A stretch of 64,000 nt of DNA, taken from contig CAKMRJ010005745.1 in NCBI GenBank assembly GCA_928212115.1, forward strand, positions 76,737,948 to 76,801,947. The letters run 5' to 3'. This stretch comes from Lactuca virosa. Taxonomy: Eukaryota > Streptophyta > Magnoliopsida > Asterales > Asteraceae. Under the pieces are notes generated by a model, which was given only the letters and a program-made list of their open reading frames with translations, was not told the DNA's origin and made no database searches. Positions 1-11,035 of this stretch are shown here, in pieces (within the stretch, counting starts at the first letter, position 1; every line of letters starts with the position of its first letter). The translations under genes and the position numbers were made by a program.

Positions 1-785
1 TAATCATGTTGACCACTCCCATGAGCTGTTGTTCGAGTATATGCATTCTGATTCAAAGATTCAATTTTATTAACTTTTAGAACACCACTTTCAATTTTTT
101 CCCGAACAAAGTGAAGATATGCCTCAAAATTATTGCTTTTTTTCGTGAAAACCCGGATTCAAAGCCAATTTAATGATAGACTCGTTATCACAAAATATAT
201 TGACAGGAGTTTCTTAAATCCTAAATCAAACAACAACTTTAGAATCTAAATTACTTCACAAGTAATAGAACCCAAGTCCCTACACTCAGTGGAAGAGAGA
301 GAAACAATACTTTGTTTCTTGCTTTTCCATGAAATAAGACAACCACCCAAATACACAAGATATCCAGTTACATCTTTGACTAAACAAACATTTTTCCCAT
401 CAGCATCCACAAACCCAACTAGACAAAAGAACTAGCCTTAGTTATATGAATACCCTTACCAGGACTATCCTTCAAATATCTTAAAAGTCTAAAATCTATA
501 TTTAAATGTGACTTATAAGGTACTGCATATATTGACTTAAAATCTGAACAACATAAGAAATGTCAGGACGAGTAATAGTTAAGTAAACCTATTTGCCTAT
601 TAATTTTTGAAATTCAGTTATATTTACCAAAAAATAAGAACTGTCCAAATCACATTCTCTTTTAATAACCAAATTAGCTTCAAGAGGGGTTTTAACAAGC
701 ATCCCAAACTCATACAGTAATTCCAAACAATATTTTCTTTGATTAAGACAAAAACCACTATCAATTCTAATAACTTCAATACCCA
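1..785 (-). pseudogene. copia-1 reverse transcriptase C-terminus and RNase H
   Basis: On the minus strand this stretch reads, with many stops, as the end of copia reverse transcriptase followed by RNase H. Visible landmarks are LIGK near 589-600, TRPDISYVVQ just downstream, a WKSKKQ-like stretch that here reads MEKQETKYCFSLS near 280-330, and a CDNESI-like active-site stretch around 170-200. RNase H would degrade the RNA of the RNA/DNA hybrid during reverse transcription. The region is heavily frameshifted and cannot make a working enzyme. The window edge removes the last residues and any 3' LTR. Confidence 0.75.
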
Positions 786-1562
786 AAATATATTTCAGTT
801 ATCCTAAGTCTTTAATCAAAAATTGAGATTTAAGAAACTTTTTAACATTATCCAAATCAATGTTGCAATTTGTAATAATAATAATATCGTCCACATAAAC
901 CACTAAAACAACAATAATATTTTTAAAATTCCTAAGAAACAAAGAATAATTGTTATTACTCGGTTTAAAACCAAAGGTTTAAAATGAAGAACATAATTTT
1001 TCGTTCCATTTTCTAGGGGCTTGTTTAAGTCCATAAAGTGACTTAATCAGTAGACTCTAGCATCACCCTTAGTATGATAACCTTCAGGTAAACTTATAAA
1101 AACAATTGCAGTTAAATCACAATATAAAAAAGCATTGTTTATGTTAATCTGATATAAAGGCCATGAATTCTGAACAACTAAAGATATAACAATTCGGACA
1201 GTAAGTATTTTGGCTACCGGAGAAATTTTTTCCTCATAGTCAATTCCTTCTCTCCGATTGTACCCTTTAGCTACTAATCTAGCTTTATACCTCTCTATTT
1301 CACTGTTAGATTTATATTTAATTTTGTAAATCCAACAACAACCAATGACTTTTCTGCCTTTAGGAAGATCAGCAATCTCCCACGTGTTATTCCTAGAAAG
1401 TGCTTTCATTTCATCATTCATTGCCTTTACCCAATTATGGTCTAAGACAGTGTCATTATAAGTGTTAGGTTCATGGGTTTTATTCAGATTAGAAACAAAA
1501 CACAAGTTTTCGCTATTAAGATCAGAATAGTTAACAGACCTCGCAATTCCATATTTATGCAT
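786..1562 (-). pseudogene. copia-1 reverse transcriptase
   Basis: The open part (1047-1562, about 171 codons) contains the copia RT opening: WVKAMNDEMKAL, NNTWEIADLP, RYKARLVAKGYN and SPVAK. Further on, at about 880-900, the YVDD catalytic box is still readable in another frame. The stretch that normally holds the first catalytic aspartate reads QININNAFLY, where the family usually has a QxD-type sequence, so that Asp appears to be Asn. Together with the stop after position 1047 this marks an inactive copy. It lies directly downstream of the integrase ORF, as expected for a copia polyprotein. Confidence 0.8.
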
Positions 1563-2560
1563 CTACTCCACAACATAATCACTAAACCTAACTGGTATGT
1601 GTACATCACAACCAGATCTAGTGACCCTAGTAGACTGACCTTCAGAAGGATTAGAATTAAGTGGACCACTTTCCTTAATCAAAGTAGATGAACTAGGAAA
1701 CATCTCATCAACGGGAAGCACATGTTCCTCGCTAGTCTGATTGTTGACATCAGAGGGACTAGTCTCATCCAGATTATGGTCAGCACTAGCACCATCCATA
1801 CGATGGACACCTCTCAAGTTATCTAAACTAGCATTTTCATGTAAAGAACTAGATAATAAAGACTTTCCATAGGAAAAAGGATCATTAGTATTAAAGGAAA
1901 CACTAGATTTATCAATCACAGAGGAGGATGATGAATTAAGCTTGAAGGGCAATAAAGTCTCATAAAATTTTACATCCTTCGAAACTAAAATAAGATTTGA
2001 ATCAAGACTAAGAACTTTGTAACCCTTCTTATTAGGAGAATAATCAAGAAAAATACTTTTATCAGCCCTTTCAAAAAATTTATCCAAGTTGTTTAATTTG
2101 GAAGCAAAACATAAACAACCAAATACCTTAAGTTTATCAAAGGTTGGAGAAGTATTGTAAACAAGTTCATAAGGAGAGGCAGCATTGAAAACCAAAGTGG
2201 GGGTTCTATTAATAAGAAACACAGAAGTTAACATAAATTCTCCCCAGTATTTAAGAGGTAAACCAGATTGAAAAAACGAAGACCTACCAACATTTAAAAT
2301 ATGCCTATGTTTCCTCTCCACAACACCATATTGTTGTGGAGTATTAATACAGGAAGTTCGATGCAAAATTCCTTCAGATTCAAACAAATGTTTCATTTTA
2401 TGATTTAAAAATTCAGTTCCATTGTTAGATCTTACAGTCTTAACTTTGATTTTCAAGCTGATTAAGAAGAATGTTATAGAAAATAGAAACACAATCATAT
2501 ACTTCATCCTTAGAACAAATAAACCCAAGTGGCACTTGAGAAATCATCCACAATGGTCAA
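1563..2560 (-). pseudogene. copia-1 integrase
   Basis: A 321-codon open stretch (1563-2528) reads as the copia integrase core and the linker to RT. The third catalytic residue is seen in GVVERKHRHIL, the second in VRSNNGTEF, where the usual Asp is Asn. PLKYWGEFMLTSVFLINRTP and FKVFGCLCFAS-like stretches follow, then a Ser-rich linker. Integrase would insert element cDNA into the chromosome. The D-to-N change in the DDE triad predicts loss of activity even though the frame is long. The first catalytic Asp lies upstream in a broken frame around 2540-2640. Confidence 0.82.
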
Positions 2561-3180
2561 AAAATACCTAAATCCTTCTGAAGTTGTCACCCTATAAGGA
2601 CCCTAAACATCAAGATGGATTAACTCACCAAGTTTAGTAGTGACATGTTAACTAGTAGGGATGGACTTTCTAGTTTGTTTAGCTTTGTGACGAATACCAC
2701 AAGGAGGAAGGACATCATTTCCAAATTTGAGTTTGTTTTTTTAAAGAAATTAAGGCTTGATCAGAGGGATGACCGAGTCTGTTATGCCAAATAATTTTAG
2801 AAAGTCAACATACAAAAGAAGAACTATTTATCCTAGAAGTATTACCTGAAGGAACACTATCTATATAATAGAGACCTCTAGATTCTCCACCATTCCCCCA
2901 CCATCTCCTTTGATTGTAAACCGTATATTTTATAGTTATGTTCATTAAAAATAACTTCACAATTACTATCTTTGTAGACCTTATGAACAGACAACAAGTT
3001 GACCTTGAAATCAGGAACTAGAAAAACATCAAACAAGGTTAAGGACTCAGACAAATTCATATTTCCAGTTTTCTCAATTTTAGCATAAGTACCATTAGGA
3101 TGAATAAGAAGAAGATTTAACTTAGATACATCCACAATATCAAAGTATCCAAAGATTCACTCATGCTTAAATGTCGGCTT
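2561..3180 (-). pseudogene. copia-1 protease end and GAG-pre-integrase domain
   Basis: The open stretch 2878-3135 contains LFDVFLVPDFKVNLLSVHK, typical of the end of the copia aspartic protease domain. Downstream, about 2770-2800, IIWHNRLGHPSDQAL is the GAG-pre-integrase zinc-binding opening. Stops separate these pieces. The protease DTG active site would lie upstream of 3180 and was not found, so the element is probably broken there. No gag is visible to the right. Confidence 0.7.
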
Positions 3181-3705
3181 GACGCGACATACCAAGATAG
3201 TGTTCACAAGGAGGGCGCTACTATGGCATAAACAAAGGAGTACAATTGTGAGGGAAGAGTATATATCTACATGTTTAAGTTATTTGTTTGTCCTAATTAT
3301 TTATATTTTTGTCCTTGAATTTTCTACTATTAGGACATCTCACAATCTATTGCCGTGAGAGACTTCTAAGGTATTTTCAGAGGGACTAATGTTAACGCGC
3401 AGAGACCCGTAAGTATAGTCAGCAACATTGTCCCCAAGCAGGTTACTTACAAAGAAATAGGCAGAAAAGAATTATTAGAGTGCCGGAAGGTTTGGGGCAT
3501 TGAAATTTTATATTCTTTTTATGATTCTCTTGAATTTGGAATTTTGGTCCAATTGAGCAATTACTAATCATAAGATCGGTTGTGCGTTCCAAAGGCTAAC
3601 TTATACATATCCTTATGCTTTGGTGTTGAGAACCTCTTCATTTTTTGTTTTGGACGAGTAGCTTCGAGAGACATTTTCGTGTGTGATTAGACCGCTTTTA
3701 AGATC
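3181..3705. other. Unassigned A+T-rich stretch
   Basis: I recognise no gene, LTR end or PBS here. It lies between the copia-1 protease and the candidate Athila tail and could be degraded LTR or untranslated sequence of either element. Confidence 0.3.
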
Positions 3706-4087
3706 TTAATGAAAAACAATCAAGTCTAATCTCAAGGCATACAACTCACATACCCACTCATCTGTTTTTAGAAGATCAGGTTGCCTTGGATTGGATAAAA
3801 AAACATAGACTAAAATATTTTTGGAGTTTTTGAAGTTTGATGCAAATGAGAAAATCTTTTTGGAGTTTTGAAGAAACTTGGAAGAAAAGATATGCAAAAG
3901 AAAAAAAATAAGAGAAGAAAAAGAAAATATGCAATGCAAAGAAAAAATGCACAACAAATATGTACTAAACTACAACCTACACGCAACGGGATCCATTTGC
4001 ATGGATGGATTCCCTCCCCAAGATTAAAATATAGCATCGTACCCGATGCTTGGAAAGAGGCATAGCTATTCTATTGAGGGTCAAGAG
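3706..4087 (-). other. Candidate 3' tail of the Athila-type element
   Basis: Two overlapping minus-strand open stretches (3706-3957 and 3810-4037) are hydrophobic, and the longer-range sequence resembles what I recall following the third ORF of Athila elements. The position is right: removing chromovirus P (4088-26920) would make this the direct continuation of the Athila third ORF that stops at 26921. No Athila 3' LTR is visible to its left. The assignment is inference and the sequence has no motif that proves it. Confidence 0.4.
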
Positions 4088-4244
4088 TGTGACAACCCGA
4101 AATTTCTATCTAGTACAGCCATCTTTAGCATTGTTTAGGGTATGTTTGAGTGTTCTAAGCCTAGTACATTCAAGGTTTGGGTTTAGGGATGAGTTATCTT
4201 AAGTTCATAGTGTTGCATTCGAGCCAAACACTCCTTCAAGAGGA

Positions 4245-4876
4245 GTGTACAGCCGTACACATGAGTGTACGGCCATACTCAATATGGTCGTGAACTCATG
4301 CCCATAAATAAGTTATTCCTTCATTTTCATCACTTTTCACACTTCCAAGTCAAGAAAGTCAATTCTCTCTCAACTATCATCAAGCTTTTCACCTTGATCT
4401 TCAAAAATTTAAGTATTCCTTCCATTGATTAGTTGATACATTGCTTTATCTAGTAAAGATCCATGATTTCATCCATGAAATTATCTCTTTTGGTTAGATC
4501 TTCAAGTCTTCATCACTTTCACCAAGAACACCTACTTGTTCTTGGGCCGTGAACTCCATAGGAACCTTCAAAAGTGTGAGTATCTCTTCCATCTTCTAGT
4601 TAAGCTTGAGAAACACTTGATTCCTAGCCTTAAATCATTCACTTTATCAAGAACAACAAGAGTGTACGGCCGTACACCCTTGCATGGCCGTACACCCTTT
4701 TTTGGTGCATGTCTTGGCCGCAAACTCATCTCATGTCCCAACATAGGATCATGAACACTTAATGGAGGCTAGATATGGCCGTAAACACCTCATTTGCATG
4801 CTTCTTCCATGAGTGTACGGCCGTACACTCATTGGCCGTACACATCTTGGTTGTAAACACCCTAGTGTGGCCGTAC
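4245..4876. repeat. Cluster of GTGTACGGCCGTACAC palindromes
   Basis: The LTR holds a perfect 20-bp palindrome at 4811-4830 (GAGTGTACGGCCGTACACTC) and a perfect 16-bp core at 4662-4677. Imperfect or half copies occur at 4245-4260, 4264-4280, about 4685, 4834 and 4870. The 3' LTR keeps one perfect core (25611-25626) and one with a single change (25631-25646). Such sites could bind a dimeric protein or form a hairpin; no function is shown. Confidence 0.85.
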
Positions 4877-5591
4877 TCACCTTTGATGCAATCATATGTG
4901 ATTTAAGCACTTCAATCCAAGTGTTTCCTAGTCCCTAAAGTGGTTCCTTAGCATAATTAGTTGTTATATACACTAATTATATACATATATGTGTCATTAT
5001 ATGCTTAATAGGATCGGTTTGTGCTCGAGGCTTTACTTGACACTTAGCATCTTATATCGATCTTGCAATCGTATCACTCACTACAGGTGAGTTCATACCC
5101 CAACAATCAACCTTTTAACTGTTTTAAATACTTTTAAGGGGGGGGGGGGAATACAAGTTTAACACAATTATAAATTGTGATTAATATAAACATTTAGTTA
5201 CTATTAAATATTTCATTTCAACTATTATCAACTGCTTTTAAAACATTGTTAGACTTCATTTGAAAACTCTTTCTAAAACAGCTTTTAAACACTCTCAAAC
5301 TCTTGAAAACTCTTTAAAACTCTTTAAAACTCTTTTACTTCCAAACTATATTCATGCATATATTAGTGTATAAACATACTTTAGTGGACTTAGGACTAGT
5401 GTTAAAAACCTTGACTCCTGTTCCTTGTTTGGTGGTGGGCTTAGGGTAGGATTCACTAGTCCGACTGTCGATTAAATTACGATTATACATGCCAAATGCA
5501 TACATGAATATAAAAGTTTAATTTCAAGTTATACAAGTCAGATGCGAAACAAACATACTAGTAAACTATAATAGGTATAGTTTAGTGAATA

Positions 5592-5700
5592 TGTACAAGT
5601 ACAGAGAATAGGACATATACATATACATATACAAGTACAGAGAGGAGAACATATACATATACAAGTACAGAGAAGAGAACATATACATATACATGTATTT
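5592..5700 (+). repeat. Tandem repeat of about 31 bp in the P LTR
   Basis: Units of the form ACATATACATATACAAGTACAGAGA repeat three to four times with small length changes. The 3' LTR has the matching array at about 25840-25945. The open reading frames across it are low-complexity (IYIYKYREEN-type) and are not considered genes. Confidence 0.8.
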
Positions 5701-6674
5701 ATACAAAGAACAGGAAAGAACAAACATACTATACCATGTACATGATAACTAGAATGTGAGAAACTACTTCATGGCATAGAATACACTGTTGTGCCACATT
5801 TTGTAACAAGAGTCTTATAGAGGGAGAGCGTGAGTTTAGGTATAGATCTATACGAGATTGACCATCCCACACCTCGCTGCTAGCTACAGTGGGACCTGCA
5901 TGTCCACGGGTGATCAAATGTCATACCACTTTGGCGTCCGAATAGACGAGTGTATTATACTAGGTCGATCAAGTATGGTTATAATCACTTCACATATTTA
6001 CCATAAATAACCAATCCGGTTTAAAGGCAATAAGACTCATCAATGCGTATGGTACATTCAGTACGTCTAGGAGTCTTCATTTTTCCATTTCATTATACAG
6101 TGATAGTACCACTGGGTTAAAACCTACTATTTCCTAGTAAAGGATGATATTAAAATGGAGAACATACTTTTACACAAGTTAAGGTACAAGCTATACATTT
6201 TACACTGTTACATAAAGAACAAACACACAAACAGTCCGGTCTCGGATGAGAGATTTCATTTCATTTAAAAGGAGAAAATATAGGATTTTCTGAGGAAGAC
6301 ACAAACCATTTTACTATACAAATCTAAACACTTTGCAACCTAAGTTTCAACAAAAGACACTAAATACTTATGAACTCACCAGCATTTATGTGGATAATCT
6401 CTTTCAAAATAACGTGTATTCTCAGGGAACCAGTAGACAGGTACACCCATGCAGCTTTTGAGAAGACGGAGTGAATTCAAGACTCGTCATTATGTTGGAA
6501 ATATACATTTTTGCTGTCATTTAAACTATACAAAGGAACACACATGTATTTAACTATTCTATTAATACAATGGATGTTTTAGCTTGTTTTACTATTATTC
6601 ATTGTTATGATACTGTACATGACGTCCTCCACCCCCGAATGTTTCCGCCAATTCGGTGTGGGGGTGTGACAGAT

Positions 6675-6686
6675 TGGTATCAGAGC
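6675..6686 (+). other. Primer-binding site of element P
   Basis: TGGTATCAGAGC lies three bases after the LTR end. It is complementary to the 3' end of plant initiator-Met tRNA, the usual primer for gypsy and copia minus-strand DNA synthesis. Confidence 0.92.
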
Positions 6687-7394
6687 ATTGTTTATAGTGA
6701 ACTAAGTATATCAACCCATAAAAGATATACAACTATAAATACAATGGGATTAAAACACTTTGACCAAGAGTTATACTTTTAAAATATGACAAGTATTTTA
6801 CTAAAAGTATACATACATACATTCATAACTAGAACCAGTATATACTAGAACAGAACAAAAGTATCGAGGTTGTTGGACCGCACAAGTAGACTTTGGGGAT
6901 GTATAGTCAGGCCTGGGAATGACATAGACTGATCAACTATGTCTATCCGAGAGGTGATTAGCATATGCCCAAGGATGTTTGTGGAGTTGCAACAAGTCTA
7001 AAACTTACCAACACTACCCATAGAGAACATCGAAAACATAAAACAAACATTTAAAATACTATAGGAGTATTTCGTTCTAAAAATTAACTTATGTGAAAAC
7101 TAAAGACCCTTATTAGTAAATCGATGATGACGGAGTGGATGCATTAAGGTTGTATATAATTAAAGGTTTTATAGACTCGGAATCTATGACTATCGCTTTA
7201 CTTCCTGTTCCTTGTTTGGTTGTGGACTTAGAGTTGGGTCATTTATTCGAAGGTCTATTTTATCTTCAAAAATTATATATAACTGGTATGCACTACGTGA
7301 TTATAGAAGTAACTAATAAGGATCACTCCCCTATAAGTATTATTAGTTAGTCGGCTACTAATCATTTCTTTTACCCCATTCTCGCGTAGATACC
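6687..7394 (+). other. Untranslated leader of element P
   Basis: This is noncoding sequence between the PBS and the extra ORF. It matches the leader of the opposite-strand element M: 6687-6760 pairs with 17040-17110 and 7140-7380 with about 16390-16640, both read on the minus strand. The two elements therefore belong to one family. Confidence 0.75.
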
Positions 7395-7997
7395 ATGGTT
7401 GGCTTTCACCACCCTGGAGATTCGTACTTCCCTAACCAAAGGAATGGAGGTTGGATAGAGGTTGAACCCGAAGAACAATTCGAGGAAGAAGTACAGGAGG
7501 ATGCCAACCCAGATCCAGATGTTGAGAATCTACCCCTAATGGCTCCTATTCCGAACCCTAGCGCTCGACTGGAGTATAGAGGCCCAACACCTATGTGGGT
7601 TGATAGCCTGAGCAGGTGGAGCCACGAGCAGGGACAACCTCCTCCGTACAATGGAGACCGCAGATTCTACGACGTGAGCTAAGGAGGCTCAGCCGACAGA
7701 ATTCTCCCAATCTTGTTTCGCCGAGTGGCACGCAATACTGACATGGGCGTGGCAGCTATTCAACAAACAGTGGAGCTCGATGCGGACACCAACGCCAACA
7801 CAGATCGTATCCGCAATCTTGAAGTTGCTCATGGAAGAGCTACGATGGACAATGAGACCCTGCAGCAAGAGTTAGCTACAACTCAAGCTAAGGTTATAGA
7901 GCTCCGAGCACGTCTGACGGTTTACGAGAGACACCTGCTTGATGTGGAACGTCAGCTCGATGAGCTGAGGATTCGTCTGAGTGGTGCTCGTCGCTAG
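7395..7997 (+). pseudogene. Extra coiled-coil ORF upstream of gag in element P
   Basis: From the ATG at 7395 a single frame runs about 200 codons to 7997 with one in-frame TAA at 7680-7682, so it shows as two open parts. The N-terminal half is acidic and Pro-rich (EPEEQFEEEVQED near residues 25-40). The C-terminal half, about residues 110-200, is strongly heptad-like and charged (TDRIRNLEVAHGR, ETLQQELATTQAK, RHLLDVERQLDELRIRL), predicting a coiled coil. It lies in the 5' leader before gag and ends with two stops (TAGTAG). A degraded relative is seen in element M (start of the ORF, about 16330-16400 minus). I know no catalytic domain in it. Asteraceae gypsy elements I recall have similar coiled-coil segments before gag, but a function is not known to me. 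Confidence 0.6.
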
Positions 7998-7999
7998 TA

Positions 8000-8451
8000 G
8001 GAGATGCCCTACTCAGCCCTTCTTTTGATTAAAGGAATAGCCTTCATATCTATGCTCTAAGTAGCACTTTTCCTTGTAAATGTTCCTGGTTATCAGATAC
8101 AGTTCCACTAGATCCTTATGCTATCAAAGTTTTCCCTTGTTGGTATGTAATGGATCTATTTATAGATCCTTATGAGCACTCATGAGTGCTGTAGCCCCGC
8201 TTTGTCTAACATCTTAGACCTCTACAAGCCAACCCATGACAGTCTTTGATTCATATCTACTTCCAACATATGACCGACTGTGGAGAGTTTGAATAATATG
8301 ATATAAACCATAACATAATTATTCTGGAAGTCAAAACATGCAAAAAGAAATAATAGTAAACGATTGACAAGAGATAGCAACACTTTACTCATAAATAACA
8401 GCTTTTATTTATCATCAAATGTCAATTACATTTTACAAATTTCAAGATTAT
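8000..8451 (-). other. copia-2 3' untranslated region with palindromes
   Basis: No coding sequence. Two adjacent inverted repeats stand out: 8152-8169 (GGATCTAT, two bases, ATAGATCC) and a perfect 16-bp palindrome at 8175-8190 (AGCACTCATGAGTGCT). I assign the stretch to copia-2 because it follows the RNase H stop without a break and resembles copia 3' tails. The exact junction with element P, somewhere near 8000, is not certain. Confidence 0.55.
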
Positions 8452-9120
8452 CTAACTACTAAAACTAATATCATCCTTCAGCCCTATGCTCCGAGCATGT
8501 TGGAGATGCTTAGCCCGAGTCAGTCCCTTCGTGAGGGGATCTGCTGGGTTCTCATCCGATGATACCCTCTTTGCCACGAGGATTCCTTCTTCTATTCGAT
8601 GTCTGATGAAGTGATATTTTCTGTCAATGTGTCTGGATCTCCCATGATCTCTTGGTTCCTTGGCTAAGGCAACCGCACTATTGCTGTCACAGAAAATCTC
8701 CATTGGCTCCTTTATAGCTGGTACAACTCCAAGGTCTCCGATGAAGTTCTTTAGCCATATAGCCTCCTTTACTTTCCTCGCTTGCTGCTATATACTCTGA
8801 TTCACAAGTGGAATCAGCCACTGTCTCCTGCTTGGAACTTTTCCTAGTAATTGCCCCTCCGTTTAGAGTAAAGACCCAGCCCGACTGAGAGCGGAAATTA
8901 TCCCTGTCAGTCTGAAAGCTAGCATCACTGTACCCTACAACTCTCAAGTCCTCACTGCCACCGAGGGTAAGGACCCAGTCCTTAGTCCTCCGTAGGTACT
9001 TGAGGATATTCTTTACCGTAGTCCAGTGTGCCTTGCCATGGTTCCCCTGATACCTGCTAACCATGCTCAAAGCAAAGGCTACATCAGGTCGAGTACACGT
9101 CATAGCATACATGATCGATC
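8452..9120 (-). pseudogene. copia-2 RNase H
   Basis: Two open stretches, 8687-9112 and 8452-8703, overlap in different frames. The first has MYAMTCTRPDVAFALSMVSR, WTTVKNILKYLRRTKD, GYSDASFQTD and SKQETVADSTCESEYIAA. The second has MEIFCDSNSAVALAKEPR, HIDRKYHFIR and NPADPLTKGL, the classic end of copia pol. The Asp, Glu and Asp positions of the RNase H fold (YSDAS, ESEYIAA, FCDSNS) are all visible. A frameshift near 8690-8760 separates the halves, so the copy is inactive as read. The stop at 8452 ends pol. Confidence 0.88.
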
Positions 9121-10260
9121 CTACAGCTGAAGCATAGGTATTCGACTCATTTCTGCTATCTCAGCCTCAGTACTAGGGCTTTGTGTCTTACTCAATCTGG
9201 CGTTACTCTAGATGGGTAACTCTCCTTTCTTGGAGTTATGCATGTTGAACCTTTTCAACACTTTGTCCACATAGGTGCTTTGACTAAGTCCAATTAGTCT
9301 TTTACTCCTGTTTCTCAAAATCCTTATCCCTAGGATATAGGCAGCTTCTCCAAGGTCCTTCATAGCGAAACACTTCCCAAGCCAGGACTTTACTTCCTGC
9401 AGGGTTGGGATGTCATTTCCTATGAGTAGTATGTCATCCACATACAGTACCAAAAAGCTGACTATACTCCCACTAGCCTTGATATAGACACAAGATTCAT
9501 CTTCACTCCTTGAAAAGCCAAATTCTTGACTTTCTCATCAAAGCAAAGATTCCATCTGTGAGGTGCCTGTTTTAATCCATAAATGGATTTCTCGAGCTTA
9601 CACACTCTACTGGGGTACTCTGTACTGACAAAACCCTCTGGCTGAACCATGTAAACATCTTCAGCCAAGTTTCCATTAAGGAAAGCGGTTTTGACATCCA
9701 TTTGCCATATTTCATAATCATGAAATGCAGCAATGGCTAACAGAACCCTAATAGACTTAATCTTGGCCACTGGTGAAAAGGTCTCATCATAATCAACTCC
9801 CGGAGTTTGAGAATAACCCTTTGCAACCAGTCGTGCCTTATAAGTGTGTACATTACCATCCATGTCGGTCTTCTTCTTGAAGATCCATTTGCACCCAACT
9901 ATCTTACGATCAGGTACATTATCAACCAAGTTCCAAACTTGATTGTCATACATGGACTGTATCTCGCTATCCATAGCCTCTTTCCATTTAGCAGCCTCAG
10001 GGCCTGCCATGGCTTCCGTGTAGCTGTTAGGCTCATCCAGATTTACCAGTGTGTTATCACTGATAAGTGTCTCACCTTCTGCAGTAATATGAAAACCATA
10101 ATAATGCTCAGGTGCATTCCTAACTCTGGTGGAACGCCTCAGAGGTATAGATTCTTCAGTCGGCTCAACAGGAGTTTCCTCCTCAGGTTGAGGGCTAGGG
10201 TTTGAGGTTCCTTCACCACTTAACTCTTGAATTTCCTCAAGGTCAATTTGCCTCCCACTG
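9121..10260 (-). pseudogene. copia-2 reverse transcriptase
   Basis: The upstream open part, which ends at 9462, includes the linker (RRSTRVRNAPEHYYGF), then WKEAMDSEIQSMYDNQVW, RKIVGCKWIFKKK, YKARLVAKGYSQ, FSPVAKIKSIR, WQMDVKTAFLNGNL with the first catalytic Asp, and SIYGLKQAPHRWN. The downstream part, 9208-9453, has LYVDDILLIGND with the YVDD box and MKDLGEAAYILGI. Both catalytic sites are intact in sequence, but a frameshift around 9455-9540 and stops around 9120-9210 break the polyprotein. The frame is otherwise well preserved, so this copy is younger than copia-1. Confidence 0.9.
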
Positions 10261-11035
10261 TCTCCTTGGCTCATGAATTCTCTCTCTCGAAAGAATCCTC
10301 TTCTTGCTACAAAGACCACATTATCACTGGGTCTGTAGAAGATGTAACCAAAGGATTTTCTGTGGGTAGCCGATGAAAATACACCTTTCGCTTCGGGGTT
10401 CGAGCTTATTGTGAGTCTCACGTCTCACGAAAACCTTGCAACCCCAAATCTTGATGTGGTCTAGATTGGGAACTTTTCCAGTCCACACCTCGTGAGGTGT
10501 TTTTGGCAACCTTCTTTGTAGGGACTAGATTAAGGATATGGGCGGCAGTCTCTAAGGCATACCCCCAAAATGAGATTGGTAGCGAAGCTCGACTCATCAT
10601 GGAACGAACCATGTCCAACAAGGTCCGATTGCGCCTCTCAGCTACACCATTCAATTGTGGTGTCCTAGGAGGTGTCAATTGTGAGACAATCCCACATTCC
10701 TTAAGATAGTCAAGGAACTCAGTACTAAGATACTCACCACCACGATCGGATCGAAGCATCTTAATGTTCCTGCCCAACTGATTCTCCACTTCTTGCTTAA
10801 ACTCTTTGAATTTCTCAAAGGTTTCTGACTTATGCTTGATTAGGTAAACATATCCATATCTACTAAAATCATCAGTAAAAGTCACATAGAACCGATTAGC
10901 ATCTCTTATGGCGGTTCTAAAGGGTCCACACACATCCGTGTGTATGAGGTCCAACAAACCTTCACCCCTAGCACAAGTGCCAGTAAAAGGTGACTTTGTC
11001 ATTTTTACCAAGCAAACAAGATTCACAACTATCAT
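10261..11035 (-). pseudogene. copia-2 integrase
   Basis: The open part 10418-11035 has all three DDE residues in their usual settings: LIHTDVCGPF, MLRSDRGGEYLS and LNGVAERRNRTLLD. SFWGYALETAAHILN follows. The frame then shifts into 10324-10509 (TPHEVWTGKVPNLDHIKIWGC and SERCIFIGYP), and again into the RT linker. Catalytic residues are kept while frame is lost, which points to small indels rather than long decay. Integrase would act in the nucleus on element cDNA. Confidence 0.9.

Larger units (their letters stand above)
1..3180 (-). mobile_element. Decayed Ty1/copia retrotransposon fragment (copia-1)
   Basis: Reading the minus strand from 3180 to 1 gives the copia order protease/GAG-pre-integrase, integrase, reverse transcriptase, RNase H. 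The fragment is cut by the left window edge near the end of RNase H, and no LTR is visible. Stops and frameshifts break every domain, and two catalytic aspartates read as Asn, so this is an old dead copy. It differs in sequence from the copia element at 8000-14513. The right limit near 3180 is where recognisable coding similarity stops, not a seen junction. Confidence 0.88.
4088..6671 (+). repeat. 5' LTR of element P
   Basis: This 2,584-bp LTR begins TGTGACAACCCG and ends TGTGACA directly before the PBS. Its first 200 bp and its last 1.2 kb match the 3' LTR at 25420-26920. It holds the palindromes at 4245-4876, a G run near 5140-5152 and a tandem AT-rich array at 5592-5700. The 3' LTR lacks the part equivalent to 4298-5417. 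Confidence 0.9.
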
